Shown here: piece by piece, positions 46,285 through 55,223 of the stretch
How positions within the stretch are numbered: position 1 is the stretch's first letter
Layout: the number at the start of each line of letters is the position of its first letter
Notes under the pieces: generated by a model
What the model saw: only the letters and a program-made list of their open reading frames with translations
What the model was told of the DNA's origin: nothing
Databases searched by the model: none
Translations under genes and position numbers: made by a program
From: Arthrobacter gengyunqii
Lineage (GTDB): Bacteria > Actinomycetota > Actinomycetes > Actinomycetales > Micrococcaceae
Assembly: GCF_023022985.1 (NCBI RefSeq)
Contig: NZ_CP095461.1
Span: 1,736,001 to 1,800,000 of the forward strand
Direction of reading: 5' to 3'
DNA length: 64,000 nt

Positions 46285-47745
46285 ATGGCTACCACTGCCA
46301 ACACCGGCCCCCACGCCGGTGGATCCACCCCGCCAAAAACCTCCACGGACACCCGCAAGGTGGCCGTTGCCACGCTGATCGGCACCACTGTTGAGTGGTA
46401 CGACTTCTTCATCTACGCCACCGCCGCCGGACTGGTCTTTTCCGAACTCTTCTTCAAACCGGCCGGCAGCGAGTTCGCCACCCTGGTCACCTTCGCGTCA
46501 GTGGGCCTGAGCTTCCTGTTCCGTCCGCTCGGCGCGTTCCTGGCCGGGCATTACGGAGACAAAATCGGCCGCAAGGCCATGCTGGTGCTGACCCTGCTGC
46601 TCATGGGCGGCGCCACCACGCTGATCGGCGTGCTGCCCACCCACGCCACTGCCGGACTCTGGGCACCCATCCTGCTGGTGCTCCTGCGCATCATCCAGGG
46701 CATCTCCGCCGGCGGCGAATGGGGCGGCGCGGTCCTGATGTCCGTGGAACACGCCCCGCGCAACAAGCGCGGACTCTTTGGCTCCTTCCCGCAGCTCGGG
46801 GTGCCGCTGGGCATGCTGCTGGCATCCGGCGTGACAGCGCTGATGACCGGCGTCATTTCTCCGGGCGACGCGTTCCTGGAGTGGGGCTGGCGGGTGCCGT
46901 TCCTGCTGAGCATCGTGCTCATTGTCGTGGGCTTCCTGGTGCGGATGTCCGTGAGCGAAAGCCCCGTCTTCGAGGAAATCGCGGAAAAGAAGAAGCAGAC
47001 CCAGATGCCCATCGTGGAACTGATGAAGAACCACTGGAAGCTTGTGGTCCTGGCTGCCCTGGTGTTTGCCGGCAACAGTGCCGCGGGCTACATGACCACC
47101 GGCGGGTTCATCCTGAACTACTCCACCAACCCGGACGGCCCGGTCGCATTGGATCGCACCGATGTGCTGCTGGCGGTTTCCGGCTCCGCTGCACTGTGGT
47201 TCGCGTTCACCCTGGTCAGCGGGTTCATGGCGGACCGGATCGGCCGGAAAAAGACGTACCTGATCGGCTTCGCGTGCCTGGCGCTGACAGTGTTCCCGCT
47301 GTTCTGGCTGATCAACACCGGTGACATCTGGATCCTGTTCCTGGGCATGGCCCTGTTCACCGTCGGCCTTGGCCTGACCTACGGCCCGCAGGCGGCCTGG
47401 TACAGCGAGATCTTCCCGGCCTCCATCCGCTTCTCCGGTGTCTCGGTCTCCTACGCCCTGGGTGCGATCATCGGCGGTGCCTTCGCGCCGACCATTGCCT
47501 CCGCCCTGGTGAAGGCCACCGGTTCGACGACGGCGGTCTCGGCCTATCTGCTGGTCATGATCGTGTTGGCGGCAACGGCCACCACGATGCTGCGCGACCG
47601 GCCCGGCATCGACCTGAGCATCCGCAACCAGGCCGAGCAGGAAGTCGGAGCAACCATCTTCGACAAGCGGCGCGGGGTTTCGACCGATGACGCTGTGTCT
47701 GCTTCCGCGTCGGCATCGGCGGGTACGGCGGGTACGCGGGTTTAG
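46285..47745 (+). CDS. MFS transporter, metabolite:H+ symporter (MHS) type
   Basis: A 486-residue transporter with 12 hydrophobic helices. The MHS-type start TLIGTTVEWYDFFIYATAAG is present. The loop 2-3 motif is GHYGDKIGRKAMLVLTLLLM, followed by IIQGISAGGEWGGAVLMSVE. The second-half repeat motif is ADRIGRKKTYLIG. Such carriers import dicarboxylates and aromatic acids. Fifteen bases after hpaI and on the same strand, it is the probable uptake system for 4-hydroxyphenylacetate or homoprotocatechuate. The C-terminal tail is Ser/Ala-rich. Confidence 0.88.
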   Translation: MATTANTGPHAGGSTPPKTSTDTRKVAVATLIGTTVEWYDFFIYATAAGLVFSELFFKPAGSEFATLVTFASVGLSFLFRPLGAFLAGHYGDKIGRKAMLVLTLLLMGGATTLIGVLPTHATAGLWAPILLVLLRIIQGISAGGEWGGAVLMSVEHAPRNKRGLFGSFPQLGVPLGMLLASGVTALMTGVISPGDAFLEWGWRVPFLLSIVLIVVGFLVRMSVSESPVFEEIAEKKKQTQMPIVELMKNHWKLVVLAALVFAGNSAAGYMTTGGFILNYSTNPDGPVALDRTDVLLAVSGSAALWFAFTLVSGFMADRIGRKKTYLIGFACLALTVFPLFWLINTGDIWILFLGMALFTVGLGLTYGPQAAWYSEIFPASIRFSGVSVSYALGAIIGGAFAPTIASALVKATGSTTAVSAYLLVMIVLAATATTMLRDRPGIDLSIRNQAEQEVGATIFDKRRGVSTDDAVSASASASAGTAGTRV

Positions 47746-48467
47746 TTCCGAATCTCGTCGATACTGCCCCGGGCGGCTTCCACTATGGACGCCTCCCGGG
47801 GCAGCATGTTTTGGCGGGGGAGGAACTCGGTGCCGCCGGCGGGCTTCTCACCGAAGGTCCGGAAAACCAGCGGCAGCCCGCGGGCGGTCCACGGATCCGC
47901 CCGGTCCATGGCCTGCACATGTACGTGCGGCTGCGTGGAATTGCCGGAGTTTCCGCAGTCCCCGATGTGCTGTCCCTCTCGGACCTCGTCGCCGGGTCCC
48001 ACCCGAAGCGAACCGTTCCGCAGGTGCATCACCCCAACCACGGCGCCGCCGTCGGGGGTTGCGATAAGAATATGGTTCCCGGCGATTGCCCCGGCTCCCT
48101 GCCGCAGCCGGCCCTGCTGCCCCAGCATGTACGGCACCAGCGCCAGCTGGGACCGGCGCGCTTCATGGTCGGGTTCGCCATCGTGCACGGCCACCACCTG
48201 CCCGCTGACCGGTGCCAGGATCGGGCGTCCAAACGAGAAGAAAAGCTCCGGAGGCTCGGTACCCAGTACCGTCCGCCAGCTGACGGAGGGAGCCGTCCGT
48301 CCGTCGTCGTCCACGCCCACAAAATCAATGGCGTAGGTGGTCCCGAGCAGGTGCGTGCCGTGGCTGGGAATCCGGCGCAGGGGACTGTTCTCCACTTTCC
48401 AAGCGCCGGTGAACGGAAGCGAGACTTTCAAAGGTTCAGGCGCCGGTTCACGGCGGACGCTGTTCAC
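47742..48467 (-). CDS. M23 family metallopeptidase-like protein
   Basis: A 241-residue peptidase-fold protein. A LytM-like core is visible: SHGTHLLGTTYAIDFVGVDD, GRPILAPVSGQVVAVHDGEP, and GQHIGDCGNSGNSTQPHVHV, in which HVHV gives the HxH zinc motif. No signal peptide is visible, unusual for a cell-wall enzyme, so it may act inside or be exported by other means. Its ATG overlaps the stop of the upstream lipoprotein gene by 4 bp. The stop overlaps that of the convergent transporter gene by 4 bp. Confidence 0.75.
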   Translation of the reverse strand: MNSVRREPAPEPLKVSLPFTGAWKVENSPLRRIPSHGTHLLGTTYAIDFVGVDDDGRTAPSVSWRTVLGTEPPELFFSFGRPILAPVSGQVVAVHDGEPDHEARRSQLALVPYMLGQQGRLRQGAGAIAGNHILIATPDGGAVVGVMHLRNGSLRVGPGDEVREGQHIGDCGNSGNSTQPHVHVQAMDRADPWTARGLPLVFRTFGEKPAGGTEFLPRQNMLPREASIVEAARGSIDEIRN

Positions 48468-49243
48468 TCATGCACCTGGCGGCTGGTGACCACCTTCGTC
48501 CATGGCCCCTCCGGCACATCCGCGTCATCCACAAACTGCCAGTCCACCGTCTCATCCTCGCCGTTCAGTTCCTCAAACCCCAGGCACCCGTTCAAGGCCG
48601 GTGAAATGTCCATACCGGCGCCGTTGAATTTCCGGTTGGCCGGCCGCACGTCGTCGGCTCCGAAGACATATTCCTTGTCCTGGTACTGCCCGGGGCCGGC
48701 GTCTTCGATTTGCCCGTAACACTCGCGGTTCCCCTTTTGGATCCTCACCCACCGGTTTTTCATGTAGCTGAACAACGGATCGCCTTCCCGCCCTGTATAG
48801 GTCGGTTCATCGGCCCAGGGAATAACGGTTCCCCGCTCGGCAAAGGCTGCGGCGTTGTTGATGTCGTCGTACGGCAGATCAAGGTAGAAGGGGTTTTCAC
48901 GGACGGTCATGTTGGGCGGGGCATACCCGTTGGACTCGCTGCGCGCTTGCACCACGCAGTCTCCGTCCACTTGAACGCCGTCGCATCCGTAGTGCTTCAG
49001 CCACTCGGAATCGTAGGTTGATGTTTCCTGGCTGCCGTCCTCGGCCTCCGGATCAAAGATCTCTCCCACCCAGAACGTCGTGGCAACGATGTCCGTGTGC
49101 CAGGGGTATTTTCCGTCATCGGTGTGGGCAGCGCGCAGCGGGAACTGTGCCTCGGCTGCGGAGCAGGCGGCCGTTCCCAAACAGAGGAGCACGAGCAGTG
49201 CCGCGGCCTGCTGCCGCTGCCGCCTCAACTTCCTAGCACTCAC
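48464..49243 (-). CDS. Lipoprotein of unknown function
   Basis: A 259-residue protein. The GTG at 49243 (GGGAGAA upstream) gives a basic N-terminus, the hydrophobic run AAALLVLLCLGTAACS and a Cys that fits a lipobox (Thr-Ala-Ala-Cys). The mature domain has conserved-looking YGCDGVQVDGDCVVQARSES, IPWADEPTYTGREGDPLFSY and CYGQIEDAGPGQYQDKEYVF, the last reminiscent of small secreted hydrolase-like folds. I do not recognise the family. It overlaps the M23 gene by ATGA, so the two are co-translated and may work together at the cell wall. Confidence 0.65.
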   Translation of the reverse strand: MSARKLRRQRQQAAALLVLLCLGTAACSAAEAQFPLRAAHTDDGKYPWHTDIVATTFWVGEIFDPEAEDGSQETSTYDSEWLKHYGCDGVQVDGDCVVQARSESNGYAPPNMTVRENPFYLDLPYDDINNAAAFAERGTVIPWADEPTYTGREGDPLFSYMKNRWVRIQKGNRECYGQIEDAGPGQYQDKEYVFGADDVRPANRKFNGAGMDISPALNGCLGFEELNGEDETVDWQFVDDADVPEGPWTKVVTSRQVHE

Positions 49244-49524
49244 TTCTCCCGGATCCACCACATCAAGAGTATGCACCTGCCCGCTGCCTGCGGACACGGT
49301 GGGTACCCCCTCAGTGCCTTGAGTACCGCGCGCAGGCCAAGTAGCAAAAGTCACTGCTTCCTCACGTAGTTTTTACCGGCGACTACCCGAAGTCTCCGGT
49401 CGTATGCTCCGAGACAGCTCCCGTTCCCGAATGGATCCCTCGGGGAACGCCTGCCAACTACGCTGCGCCATGCGGGGGAGAACCCTGTTTGGTCCGGCCC
49501 CACCACCGAGCACTGGATGCAGAG
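49244..49524. other. Divergent intergenic region
   Basis: Lies between the lipoprotein and deacetylase genes. No gene is seen. It should hold two divergent promoters, but I could not place convincing boxes. Confidence 0.3.
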
Positions 49525-50913
49525 ATGAGAACAGCAGCGCAGCATCGGCAGAATCAAAATAATCCAGGCGTCGTCAGCCAGCTATGCCGGCGCACCATCA
49601 AGAAGAGAAACCGGTGGACAGGCGTCGGCAGCGTCATTGCACTCGCGCTGAGTTTTCTGGGCGCGACAGTGTTTGTTGCACCGGCGCAGGCCGCGTCGCC
49701 CACCATCGTGACCCTCACCTTCGACGACGGCAACGACAACCAGGTTGCCGCTGCGGCCACTTTGAAAGCGGCCGGACTTCGGGGGACTTTTTTCGTTACC
49801 TCCGGTTATTTGAATTCTCCGTCCTATATGACAACGGCGCAGGTGCAGGCCCTGCAGGCCGACGGCCATGAAATTGGCGGCCACACGGTCACTCATCCCG
49901 ATCTGGCGGTCACCGGAGCGGACGAAGCCAAACGCCAGGTGTGCAATGACCGGGTCAACCTCACGAATGCCGGGCTGAATATCCAGAACTTTGCCTACCC
50001 TTTTGCATCGTCCACACCGGCGGTGGAAACCATCGTCAAGAATTGCGGCTACAACAGTGCACGCGGGCTGGGGGATGTGCGCAGCGTTGCTCCCGAGTCT
50101 GCGGGAATGCCCGTAGCCGCCACCCTCCCTCCGGCAGATCTCTACTACACGGCCGCGCTGGATCAGGTCGAAAGCAACTGGACCCTGAAGGACCTGCAGC
50201 GCGTCGTCAACCAGGCAAAGACGAAGGGCGGCTGGATCCAGCTAACCTTCCACAGCATTGGGCGTGCCAACGACGAGCTGTCCATCAGCACGGCGCTCTA
50301 CCAGCAGTACGTTAACTGGCTCCGTGACCAGAAAGCGGCCGGCGCCATTCAGGTGAAAACCGTCCGCGAAGTGATCGGAGGGGTAACCAAGCCTGTTGTC
50401 CCGGGCCCCGTTGCGCCCCCGCCAAACACCACGGACAACCTGGTCCAGAACCCGAGCCTAGAGACAGCCGGGGCCACAGCCGGTACGGCCAAATGCTGGT
50501 CGCCGGGCGGGTACGGCACCAACACCCCGGTGTTTAAGCAGGTCGCCGGGCGGACCGGAAAAGTTGCCCAGCAACTGACCATGTCCGGCTATAAGGACGG
50601 TGACGCCAAGCTGCTTCCCACGCTGGACATGGGCGAATGCGCCCCAACAGGCCAGGCGGGCCAGAAGTACAGTCTCAAGGCCTGGTATAAATCCACGGCG
50701 TACACCCAATTCGATCTTTATTACCGAACGGGCGCCGGGAGCTGGAACTATTGGACCTCCAGCCCATATTTGAATGCTTCCTCAAGCTGGACACAGGGAA
50801 GCTGGACATCTCCGCCGCTGCCCGCCGGCGCAACTGCAGTGAGTTTTGGGCTGAACCTGTTCAGCAACGGGGTGCTGACGACGGATGACTACTCGCTGAC
50901 CATCGTCAAATAG
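49525..50913 (+). CDS. Secreted polysaccharide deacetylase with C-terminal carbohydrate-binding-like domain
   Basis: A 462-residue exported protein. The signal peptide has a hydrophobic core VIALALSFLGATVFVAPAQA ending near residue 56. The NodB domain follows: TLTFDDG with Asp67 and Asp68, then GHEIGGHTVTHPDL with His120 and His124, NFAYPFAS and WIQLTFHSIG. After a Pro-rich linker (PVVPGPVAPPPN) comes a 150-residue beta-sandwich-like region (NLVQNPSLETAGATAGTAKC and onward) that resembles CBM_4_9-type modules. It probably removes acetyl groups from chitin, xylan or peptidoglycan-like polymers. Start ATG 49525 or GTG 49489. Confidence 0.83.
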   Translation: MRTAAQHRQNQNNPGVVSQLCRRTIKKRNRWTGVGSVIALALSFLGATVFVAPAQAASPTIVTLTFDDGNDNQVAAAATLKAAGLRGTFFVTSGYLNSPSYMTTAQVQALQADGHEIGGHTVTHPDLAVTGADEAKRQVCNDRVNLTNAGLNIQNFAYPFASSTPAVETIVKNCGYNSARGLGDVRSVAPESAGMPVAATLPPADLYYTAALDQVESNWTLKDLQRVVNQAKTKGGWIQLTFHSIGRANDELSISTALYQQYVNWLRDQKAAGAIQVKTVREVIGGVTKPVVPGPVAPPPNTTDNLVQNPSLETAGATAGTAKCWSPGGYGTNTPVFKQVAGRTGKVAQQLTMSGYKDGDAKLLPTLDMGECAPTGQAGQKYSLKAWYKSTAYTQFDLYYRTGAGSWNYWTSSPYLNASSSWTQGSWTSPPLPAGATAVSFGLNLFSNGVLTTDDYSLTIVK

Positions 50914-51095
50914 GCTCTCTCCACGACGATCCAGAGGTACTGTCCGCCCGGTGGCGGCGCGCGGCACTGGACCGGCAGGTTGGACGCGCCGTGGACGTCT
51001 ATTTCACCCTGGGCTGGCCGGCGACGGCCGGCCCAGCGAAATGAAATACGCCAGCCCCGTTGACGCTCCGTCGGCCGGTGCCGGACAGTGGACGC

Positions 51096-52271
51096 ATGCC
51101 AGGAAGAGCTGAACCGTTGTGGGATGCGCTGACTGAAACTGTCCGCTCGGGCTGGTGCCCGGGGCTGGTGGCCGGCGTGCGGATCAACGGTGAGACCGAA
51201 GTCTTTGCCGCCGGGTCGCTGGACACCGCCGCCTCGGCACCCATGACCGCTGACACGCCGTTCCGCATTTCCTCACTGAGCAAGCTTCTGGGCGGGGCGC
51301 TGGCCCTGAGCCTCGTGGCGGACGGAACGCTGGGACTGGACGACGACGTCGCCCGCTGGCTTCCGGCGCTCGCCGCCCCGCGCGTCCTGGCCACGCCCGA
51401 CGCGCCGCTGTCGATGACCGTCCCGGCCCGCGGTCCTCTGACGGTGCGCCACCTGCTGACCTTCACAGCAGGGATGGGAATCGACTTTGGGGACACGGCC
51501 TACGCAGCAGCCACGCGGGAGCTTCTATGGGGCCCCAATCCGCCGAGCCTGACGCCCGCGGAGTATCTGGAGCGGGTGGCCGAACTGCCGCTGGCCCATC
51601 AGCCGGGGGAGCGGTGGATGTACCACGCACCGGCGGACCTGCTCTCGGTTCTGCTGCCGGCCGTCGCGCTCACACCGCTGGATGAGCTGATGAGCGAACG
51701 CATCACGGGGCCTCTTGATCTGGCAGGCACCGGTTTCCCCACCGGAAATGAGCAGTTTCCCACCGCTTACGAGGAAACCGGCGGCGGGTTGCGCGAAGCG
51801 GTGTCCTACCGTGATTCCTTCGCTTCCCCGCCGAGGTTTGCATCCCTCGCCGGAGGAATGGTTTCCACGGTTCCCGATTACTTGACCTTCCTCACTGCAC
51901 TGGCGGATGACGCCGTGCTTCCTGCCGCCCTCCGCGAGCAGATGACCTCCGACCAGCTGACCGGTCCGCAGCGCGCCGGCATGATCGAGATGTCCGGCCC
52001 CGACGAGTCGTGGGGCTTCATGACGGCAGTGCAGATCGGCATCGGCCATCCGTGGTCCGAACCCGGGATGTGGGGCTGGTCCGGCGGCTCCGGTGTCAGT
52101 GCTGCCGTCTATCCGAACGGTGACGCCGGCGTCGTCTTCACTCAACGCATGATGAGCGCACCCGATGACAGCTTTGATTTCTTCTGGGAACCCCTCGGCA
52201 CCATCCGGAACAATTTGCGGACAAGGGAACCAAAACACCGTGGTGCCGGCTGGCAGCCCGGAGTATGGTGA
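51096..52271 (+). CDS. Serine hydrolase, class C beta-lactamase family
   Basis: A 391-residue penicillin-binding-protein-like hydrolase. SxxK is in FRISSLSKLLGGALALSLV with Ser60 and Lys63. A tyrosine motif is in GERWMYHAPADLLSVLLPAV, and the third element is WGWSGGSGVSAAVYPNG. There is no signal peptide, so it is more likely a cytoplasmic esterase/D-aminopeptidase-like enzyme than a secreted beta-lactamase. The ribosome site for ATG 51096 is weak. Confidence 0.82.
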   Translation: MPGRAEPLWDALTETVRSGWCPGLVAGVRINGETEVFAAGSLDTAASAPMTADTPFRISSLSKLLGGALALSLVADGTLGLDDDVARWLPALAAPRVLATPDAPLSMTVPARGPLTVRHLLTFTAGMGIDFGDTAYAAATRELLWGPNPPSLTPAEYLERVAELPLAHQPGERWMYHAPADLLSVLLPAVALTPLDELMSERITGPLDLAGTGFPTGNEQFPTAYEETGGGLREAVSYRDSFASPPRFASLAGGMVSTVPDYLTFLTALADDAVLPAALREQMTSDQLTGPQRAGMIEMSGPDESWGFMTAVQIGIGHPWSEPGMWGWSGGSGVSAAVYPNGDAGVVFTQRMMSAPDDSFDFFWEPLGTIRNNLRTREPKHRGAGWQPGVW

Positions 52272-52302
52272 ACGCTCTTGGCCCTTTCGGGAAAGTGGAG
52301 TT

Positions 52303-52980
52303 ATGGCAGAAGTGGAAAACAGCGGCGGGGACTCATTGTGGGCCTTGGTGCATGCCGAACGGGCCAGCCTCGCCGGGGACCTTGCCGCGTTGACGGATGA
52401 ACAGTGGCAGCACGGCACCCTTTGCGGCGACTGGACGGTGGAGCAGGTCCTGGCCCACCTGACCGCCGCGGCCAGCCTCAACCAGCGGCAATGGCTCCGG
52501 TCCATGGTGGCGGCACGGTTCCGCGCCGACGTCCACAATCAGCGGCGGCTTGCCGATCACATGGGCCGCACCCCGGCGGAAACACTCCAGCGCTTCACGG
52601 CGATCATCGGCAGCACCACCGCTCCGTCAGCGCACACGGCAGCCTATCTCGGGGAAGTGGTGGTGCATGCCCAGGACATCCGCCAGCCTCTCGGACTCGA
52701 CGGAACCCCCAGCGTCCAGGCACTGACTGCGGTGGCGGAGTTCTTCGCCTCCCGGGACTTCACGGTTCCCAGCCGCAGCAACTGCGAGGGCCTCCAACTG
52801 CGCGCCGCGGATAGCCGGTTCACCGCCGGCTACGGGCTGCTCGTCACCGGTCCCACGCTTGCCCTGGTAATGACCATGGCTGGGCGCACGGCGTATCTGG
52901 GTGAGCTGTCCGGACCCGGAGCGGCAACGTTGCGGGCCCGGATTCAGCACAGTGTGGGAAGTGTCGGCGCGGACAAATAA
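52303..52980 (+). CDS. Maleylpyruvate isomerase/DinB-like mycothiol-dependent protein
   Basis: A 225-residue protein of the mycothiol maleylpyruvate isomerase N-terminal (DinB) fold. ALTDEQWQHGTLCGDWTVEQ and VLAHLTAAASLNQRQW carry the first metal His, and GEVVVHAQDIRQPLGL carries the conserved VVHxxDIRxxLG motif with two more ligands. These enzymes or transferases use mycothiol, as expected in actinobacteria. ATG 52303 lies 32 bp after the serine hydrolase stop on the same strand. Confidence 0.83.
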   Translation: MAEVENSGGDSLWALVHAERASLAGDLAALTDEQWQHGTLCGDWTVEQVLAHLTAAASLNQRQWLRSMVAARFRADVHNQRRLADHMGRTPAETLQRFTAIIGSTTAPSAHTAAYLGEVVVHAQDIRQPLGLDGTPSVQALTAVAEFFASRDFTVPSRSNCEGLQLRAADSRFTAGYGLLVTGPTLALVMTMAGRTAYLGELSGPGAATLRARIQHSVGSVGADK

Positions 52981-52990
52981 CCGGAACAGG

Positions 52991-54229
52991 TCACTCGGCG
53001 GCGATCGCCGGCGCCGGATCCGTTGCCCAGAAGGCCAGCGCCGCCACGGGCAGCAGCACTCCGAGCCCCGTAAACAGTTCCAGCGCGGCCGGCCCCTGTC
53101 CGCTGACTTCGCCGGTGAGCATCATCGTCACGGTGATGGAAGAGAGCATGAACACCGGCACCAGGGCCACGGCGAGAACTGTTCCTGCAGTCCGCACCCC
53201 CGCCCGCCGCCGTCGCACCGATACCCACAGGGCCGGCAGGATCAGGGCGATCCACACCCAGTGATGGAACCAGGAGATGGGGGAAATGGCGAGCATGACC
53301 ACCGCATTGGCGCTGATCGCAGCAACCAGGTCCCCGCGCCCGTCGGCACGGCGGATGGCTCGGAAACCCAGCACGACGACGGCAGCGGAGGCCAGGAGCC
53401 AGAGCGGGCGCTGGAGGAACTCGGGGGTGCCCAGATGCGCCATCAGCGAGTTCAGCGACACGTTGTACATGTCCGTGGTGTCGCCTACCCGGCTGGGATC
53501 CGAGAGCGCTGAGAACCAGAAGGTGCGGGATTGGTCGGGGGAGGCCAGCCACCCTGCGGCCACTGTCGCGGCGAAGGTTGCGCCCATGGTGAGGATCGCC
53601 CGCCAGTCCCGCCGGGCCAGGAAGATCAGTCCGAAGGCGAGCGGCGTGAGCTTGATGCCTGCGGCCAGCCCGATCAGCACGCCGCGGGGCACCCTGCCGG
53701 CGGGCCGCAAAAGATCAGCCACGATCAGCACCATGAGCATAGGGTTGATCTGCCCGAAACCCAGGCCTTCCCGCCACGGACCCAGGACGCCGATCAGCAC
53801 GGTGGCCAGGACAATGATTCCGGCGGGCCCGCCCAGAGCCGCCCGGACGCGTGCCGGAATCGCGTCGTTTTCCTGCAGATAACGGGCAGCCAGGAACGCT
53901 GTCGCCACCAGGCAGGCGCAGGAGGTGGCAGTCAGCAGCACCAGTCCCACGGCCTCCGGCAGGAAAGCGAAGGGCGCCAGGAGTAGTGCTGCGAACGGCG
54001 GGTAAGTGAAGGGCAGCCCGCGGGTGTCGGTCTCCACCAGGCTGGGGTCATACAGTTGGTGCTCGCTCTTTCCCAGGAACGCCAGCGCACCCTCGCGGTA
54101 CACGGAGAAATCCAGCCCGTGGATCTGCGCTCCGAAAACGACCAGCACGAGCGCCGAGGGGAGTCCCAGCAGAAGCCAGAGGAGCGTGGTGCGGGTGCGC
54201 GTGCCGTGGGCCGCCGTCGATAAAGCCAT
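52991..54229 (-). CDS. GT87-like membrane glycosyltransferase (DUF2029)
   Basis: A 412-residue polytopic membrane protein with about ten helices. DFSVYREGALAFLGKSEHQL near residue 40 (Asp as the likely catalytic residue), LPFTYPPFAALLLAPFAFLP, and GFGQINPMLMVLIVADLLRP are characteristic of the GT87 (polyprenyl-phosphate mannose-dependent alpha-mannosyltransferase) family. Family members build cell-envelope lipoglycans such as lipomannan. No lipoglycan neighbours are present. Start ATG 54229. Confidence 0.85.
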   Translation of the reverse strand: MALSTAAHGTRTRTTLLWLLLGLPSALVLVVFGAQIHGLDFSVYREGALAFLGKSEHQLYDPSLVETDTRGLPFTYPPFAALLLAPFAFLPEAVGLVLLTATSCACLVATAFLAARYLQENDAIPARVRAALGGPAGIIVLATVLIGVLGPWREGLGFGQINPMLMVLIVADLLRPAGRVPRGVLIGLAAGIKLTPLAFGLIFLARRDWRAILTMGATFAATVAAGWLASPDQSRTFWFSALSDPSRVGDTTDMYNVSLNSLMAHLGTPEFLQRPLWLLASAAVVVLGFRAIRRADGRGDLVAAISANAVVMLAISPISWFHHWVWIALILPALWVSVRRRRAGVRTAGTVLAVALVPVFMLSSITVTMMLTGEVSGQGPAALELFTGLGVLLPVAALAFWATDPAPAIAAE

Positions 54230-54350
54230 GCCTGCCAGTCTAGTTTGGCTGCGGATCGGATGCCGTTATCCAGGAATCGATCAGTAGCCTTACTGTTGTA
54301 TCCGGTGCATTCAGGGTGAGCAGCAGCTATAGGCAGGGAAAGGACCGGGC

Positions 54351-55190
54351 ATGAGCGAGGACCGCCGCAGGGAAATCGGGGAGTCGGAAGCTCCCGTTGA
54401 GGACGAGCTGCAGGAGTCCTTCGAAAACACCGTCACCGAAGGGGCGGAGCGGCTGCACCGCACATTCCGTGCCGTCCTGGTGACGGGAGTGTTCGGTGGA
54501 CTCGAGGTGGGTCTGGGAGTCATGGCCTATCTGGCCGTGATGCATCAAACCGGCGACCATTTGTTGGCCGGAATTTCGTTCAGTGTGGGCTTGATTGCCC
54601 TGTTCCTGGCCCACAGCGAACTTTTTACCGAGAATTTCCTGATGCCCGTGGCGGCCGTGGTGGCCAAGGAAGGCAGTCTGCGGCAACTTGCCAAACTATG
54701 GGGAGTTACCCTGCTGGGCAATCTTGCGGGCGGCTGGATCATCATGTGGATTGTCATGCAGGCCTTTCCACAGTGGGAATCCACCATCGAGGAATCGGCC
54801 CGGCACTTCACTGACGCGCCGTTTTCGCTGCAGACTGTCGCGCTGGCCATCCTGGGCGGAAGCACGATCACCCTGATGAGCCGCATGCAGCAGGGCACAT
54901 CGTCGGATCCGGCCAAGATCGTAGCCACTGTGATTGGCGGGTTCCTTCTTGCCGGACTGCAGATGTTCCATTCGATTCTGGATTCGCTGCTCATCTTCGG
55001 GGCCATCCAGTCCGGTGCCGGCATCACCTACCTTGAATGGCTCACCTGGTTCGGGTACACCCTGTTCTTCAATATGGTGGGCGGGCTGGTGCTGGTGACG
55101 GCCCTGCGTCTTCTCCGCACCAAGGAGTTGCTGAAGGAACGCCGCGAGGAGGCTCCGGCGGACCCCGAAGCTGCCCGCGGTGATGCCTAG
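54351..55190 (+). CDS. Formate/nitrite transporter (FNT) family protein
   Basis: A 279-residue channel-like protein. A charged 35-residue N-terminus precedes six hydrophobic helices. LFLAHSELFTENFLMPVAAV holds the family helix-break motif, LLGNLAGGWIIMWIVM follows, and MFHSILDSLLIFGAIQSGAG replaces the central-His region typical of FocA/NirC. It probably passes small monocarboxylates or related anions. ATG 54351 has GGGAAAGGACC upstream. Confidence 0.83.
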   Translation: MSEDRRREIGESEAPVEDELQESFENTVTEGAERLHRTFRAVLVTGVFGGLEVGLGVMAYLAVMHQTGDHLLAGISFSVGLIALFLAHSELFTENFLMPVAAVVAKEGSLRQLAKLWGVTLLGNLAGGWIIMWIVMQAFPQWESTIEESARHFTDAPFSLQTVALAILGGSTITLMSRMQQGTSSDPAKIVATVIGGFLLAGLQMFHSILDSLLIFGAIQSGAGITYLEWLTWFGYTLFFNMVGGLVLVTALRLLRTKELLKERREEAPADPEAARGDA

Positions 55191-55223
55191 GCGTCCAAAG
55201 CAGATTCGGCCCGGCACCCGCAG

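Noticed and set aside
52404..52814. Plus-strand frame overlapping the DinB-like gene
   Set aside because: Out-of-frame shadow with Arg/Gly/His-rich content; the DinB-fold frame has all family motifs.
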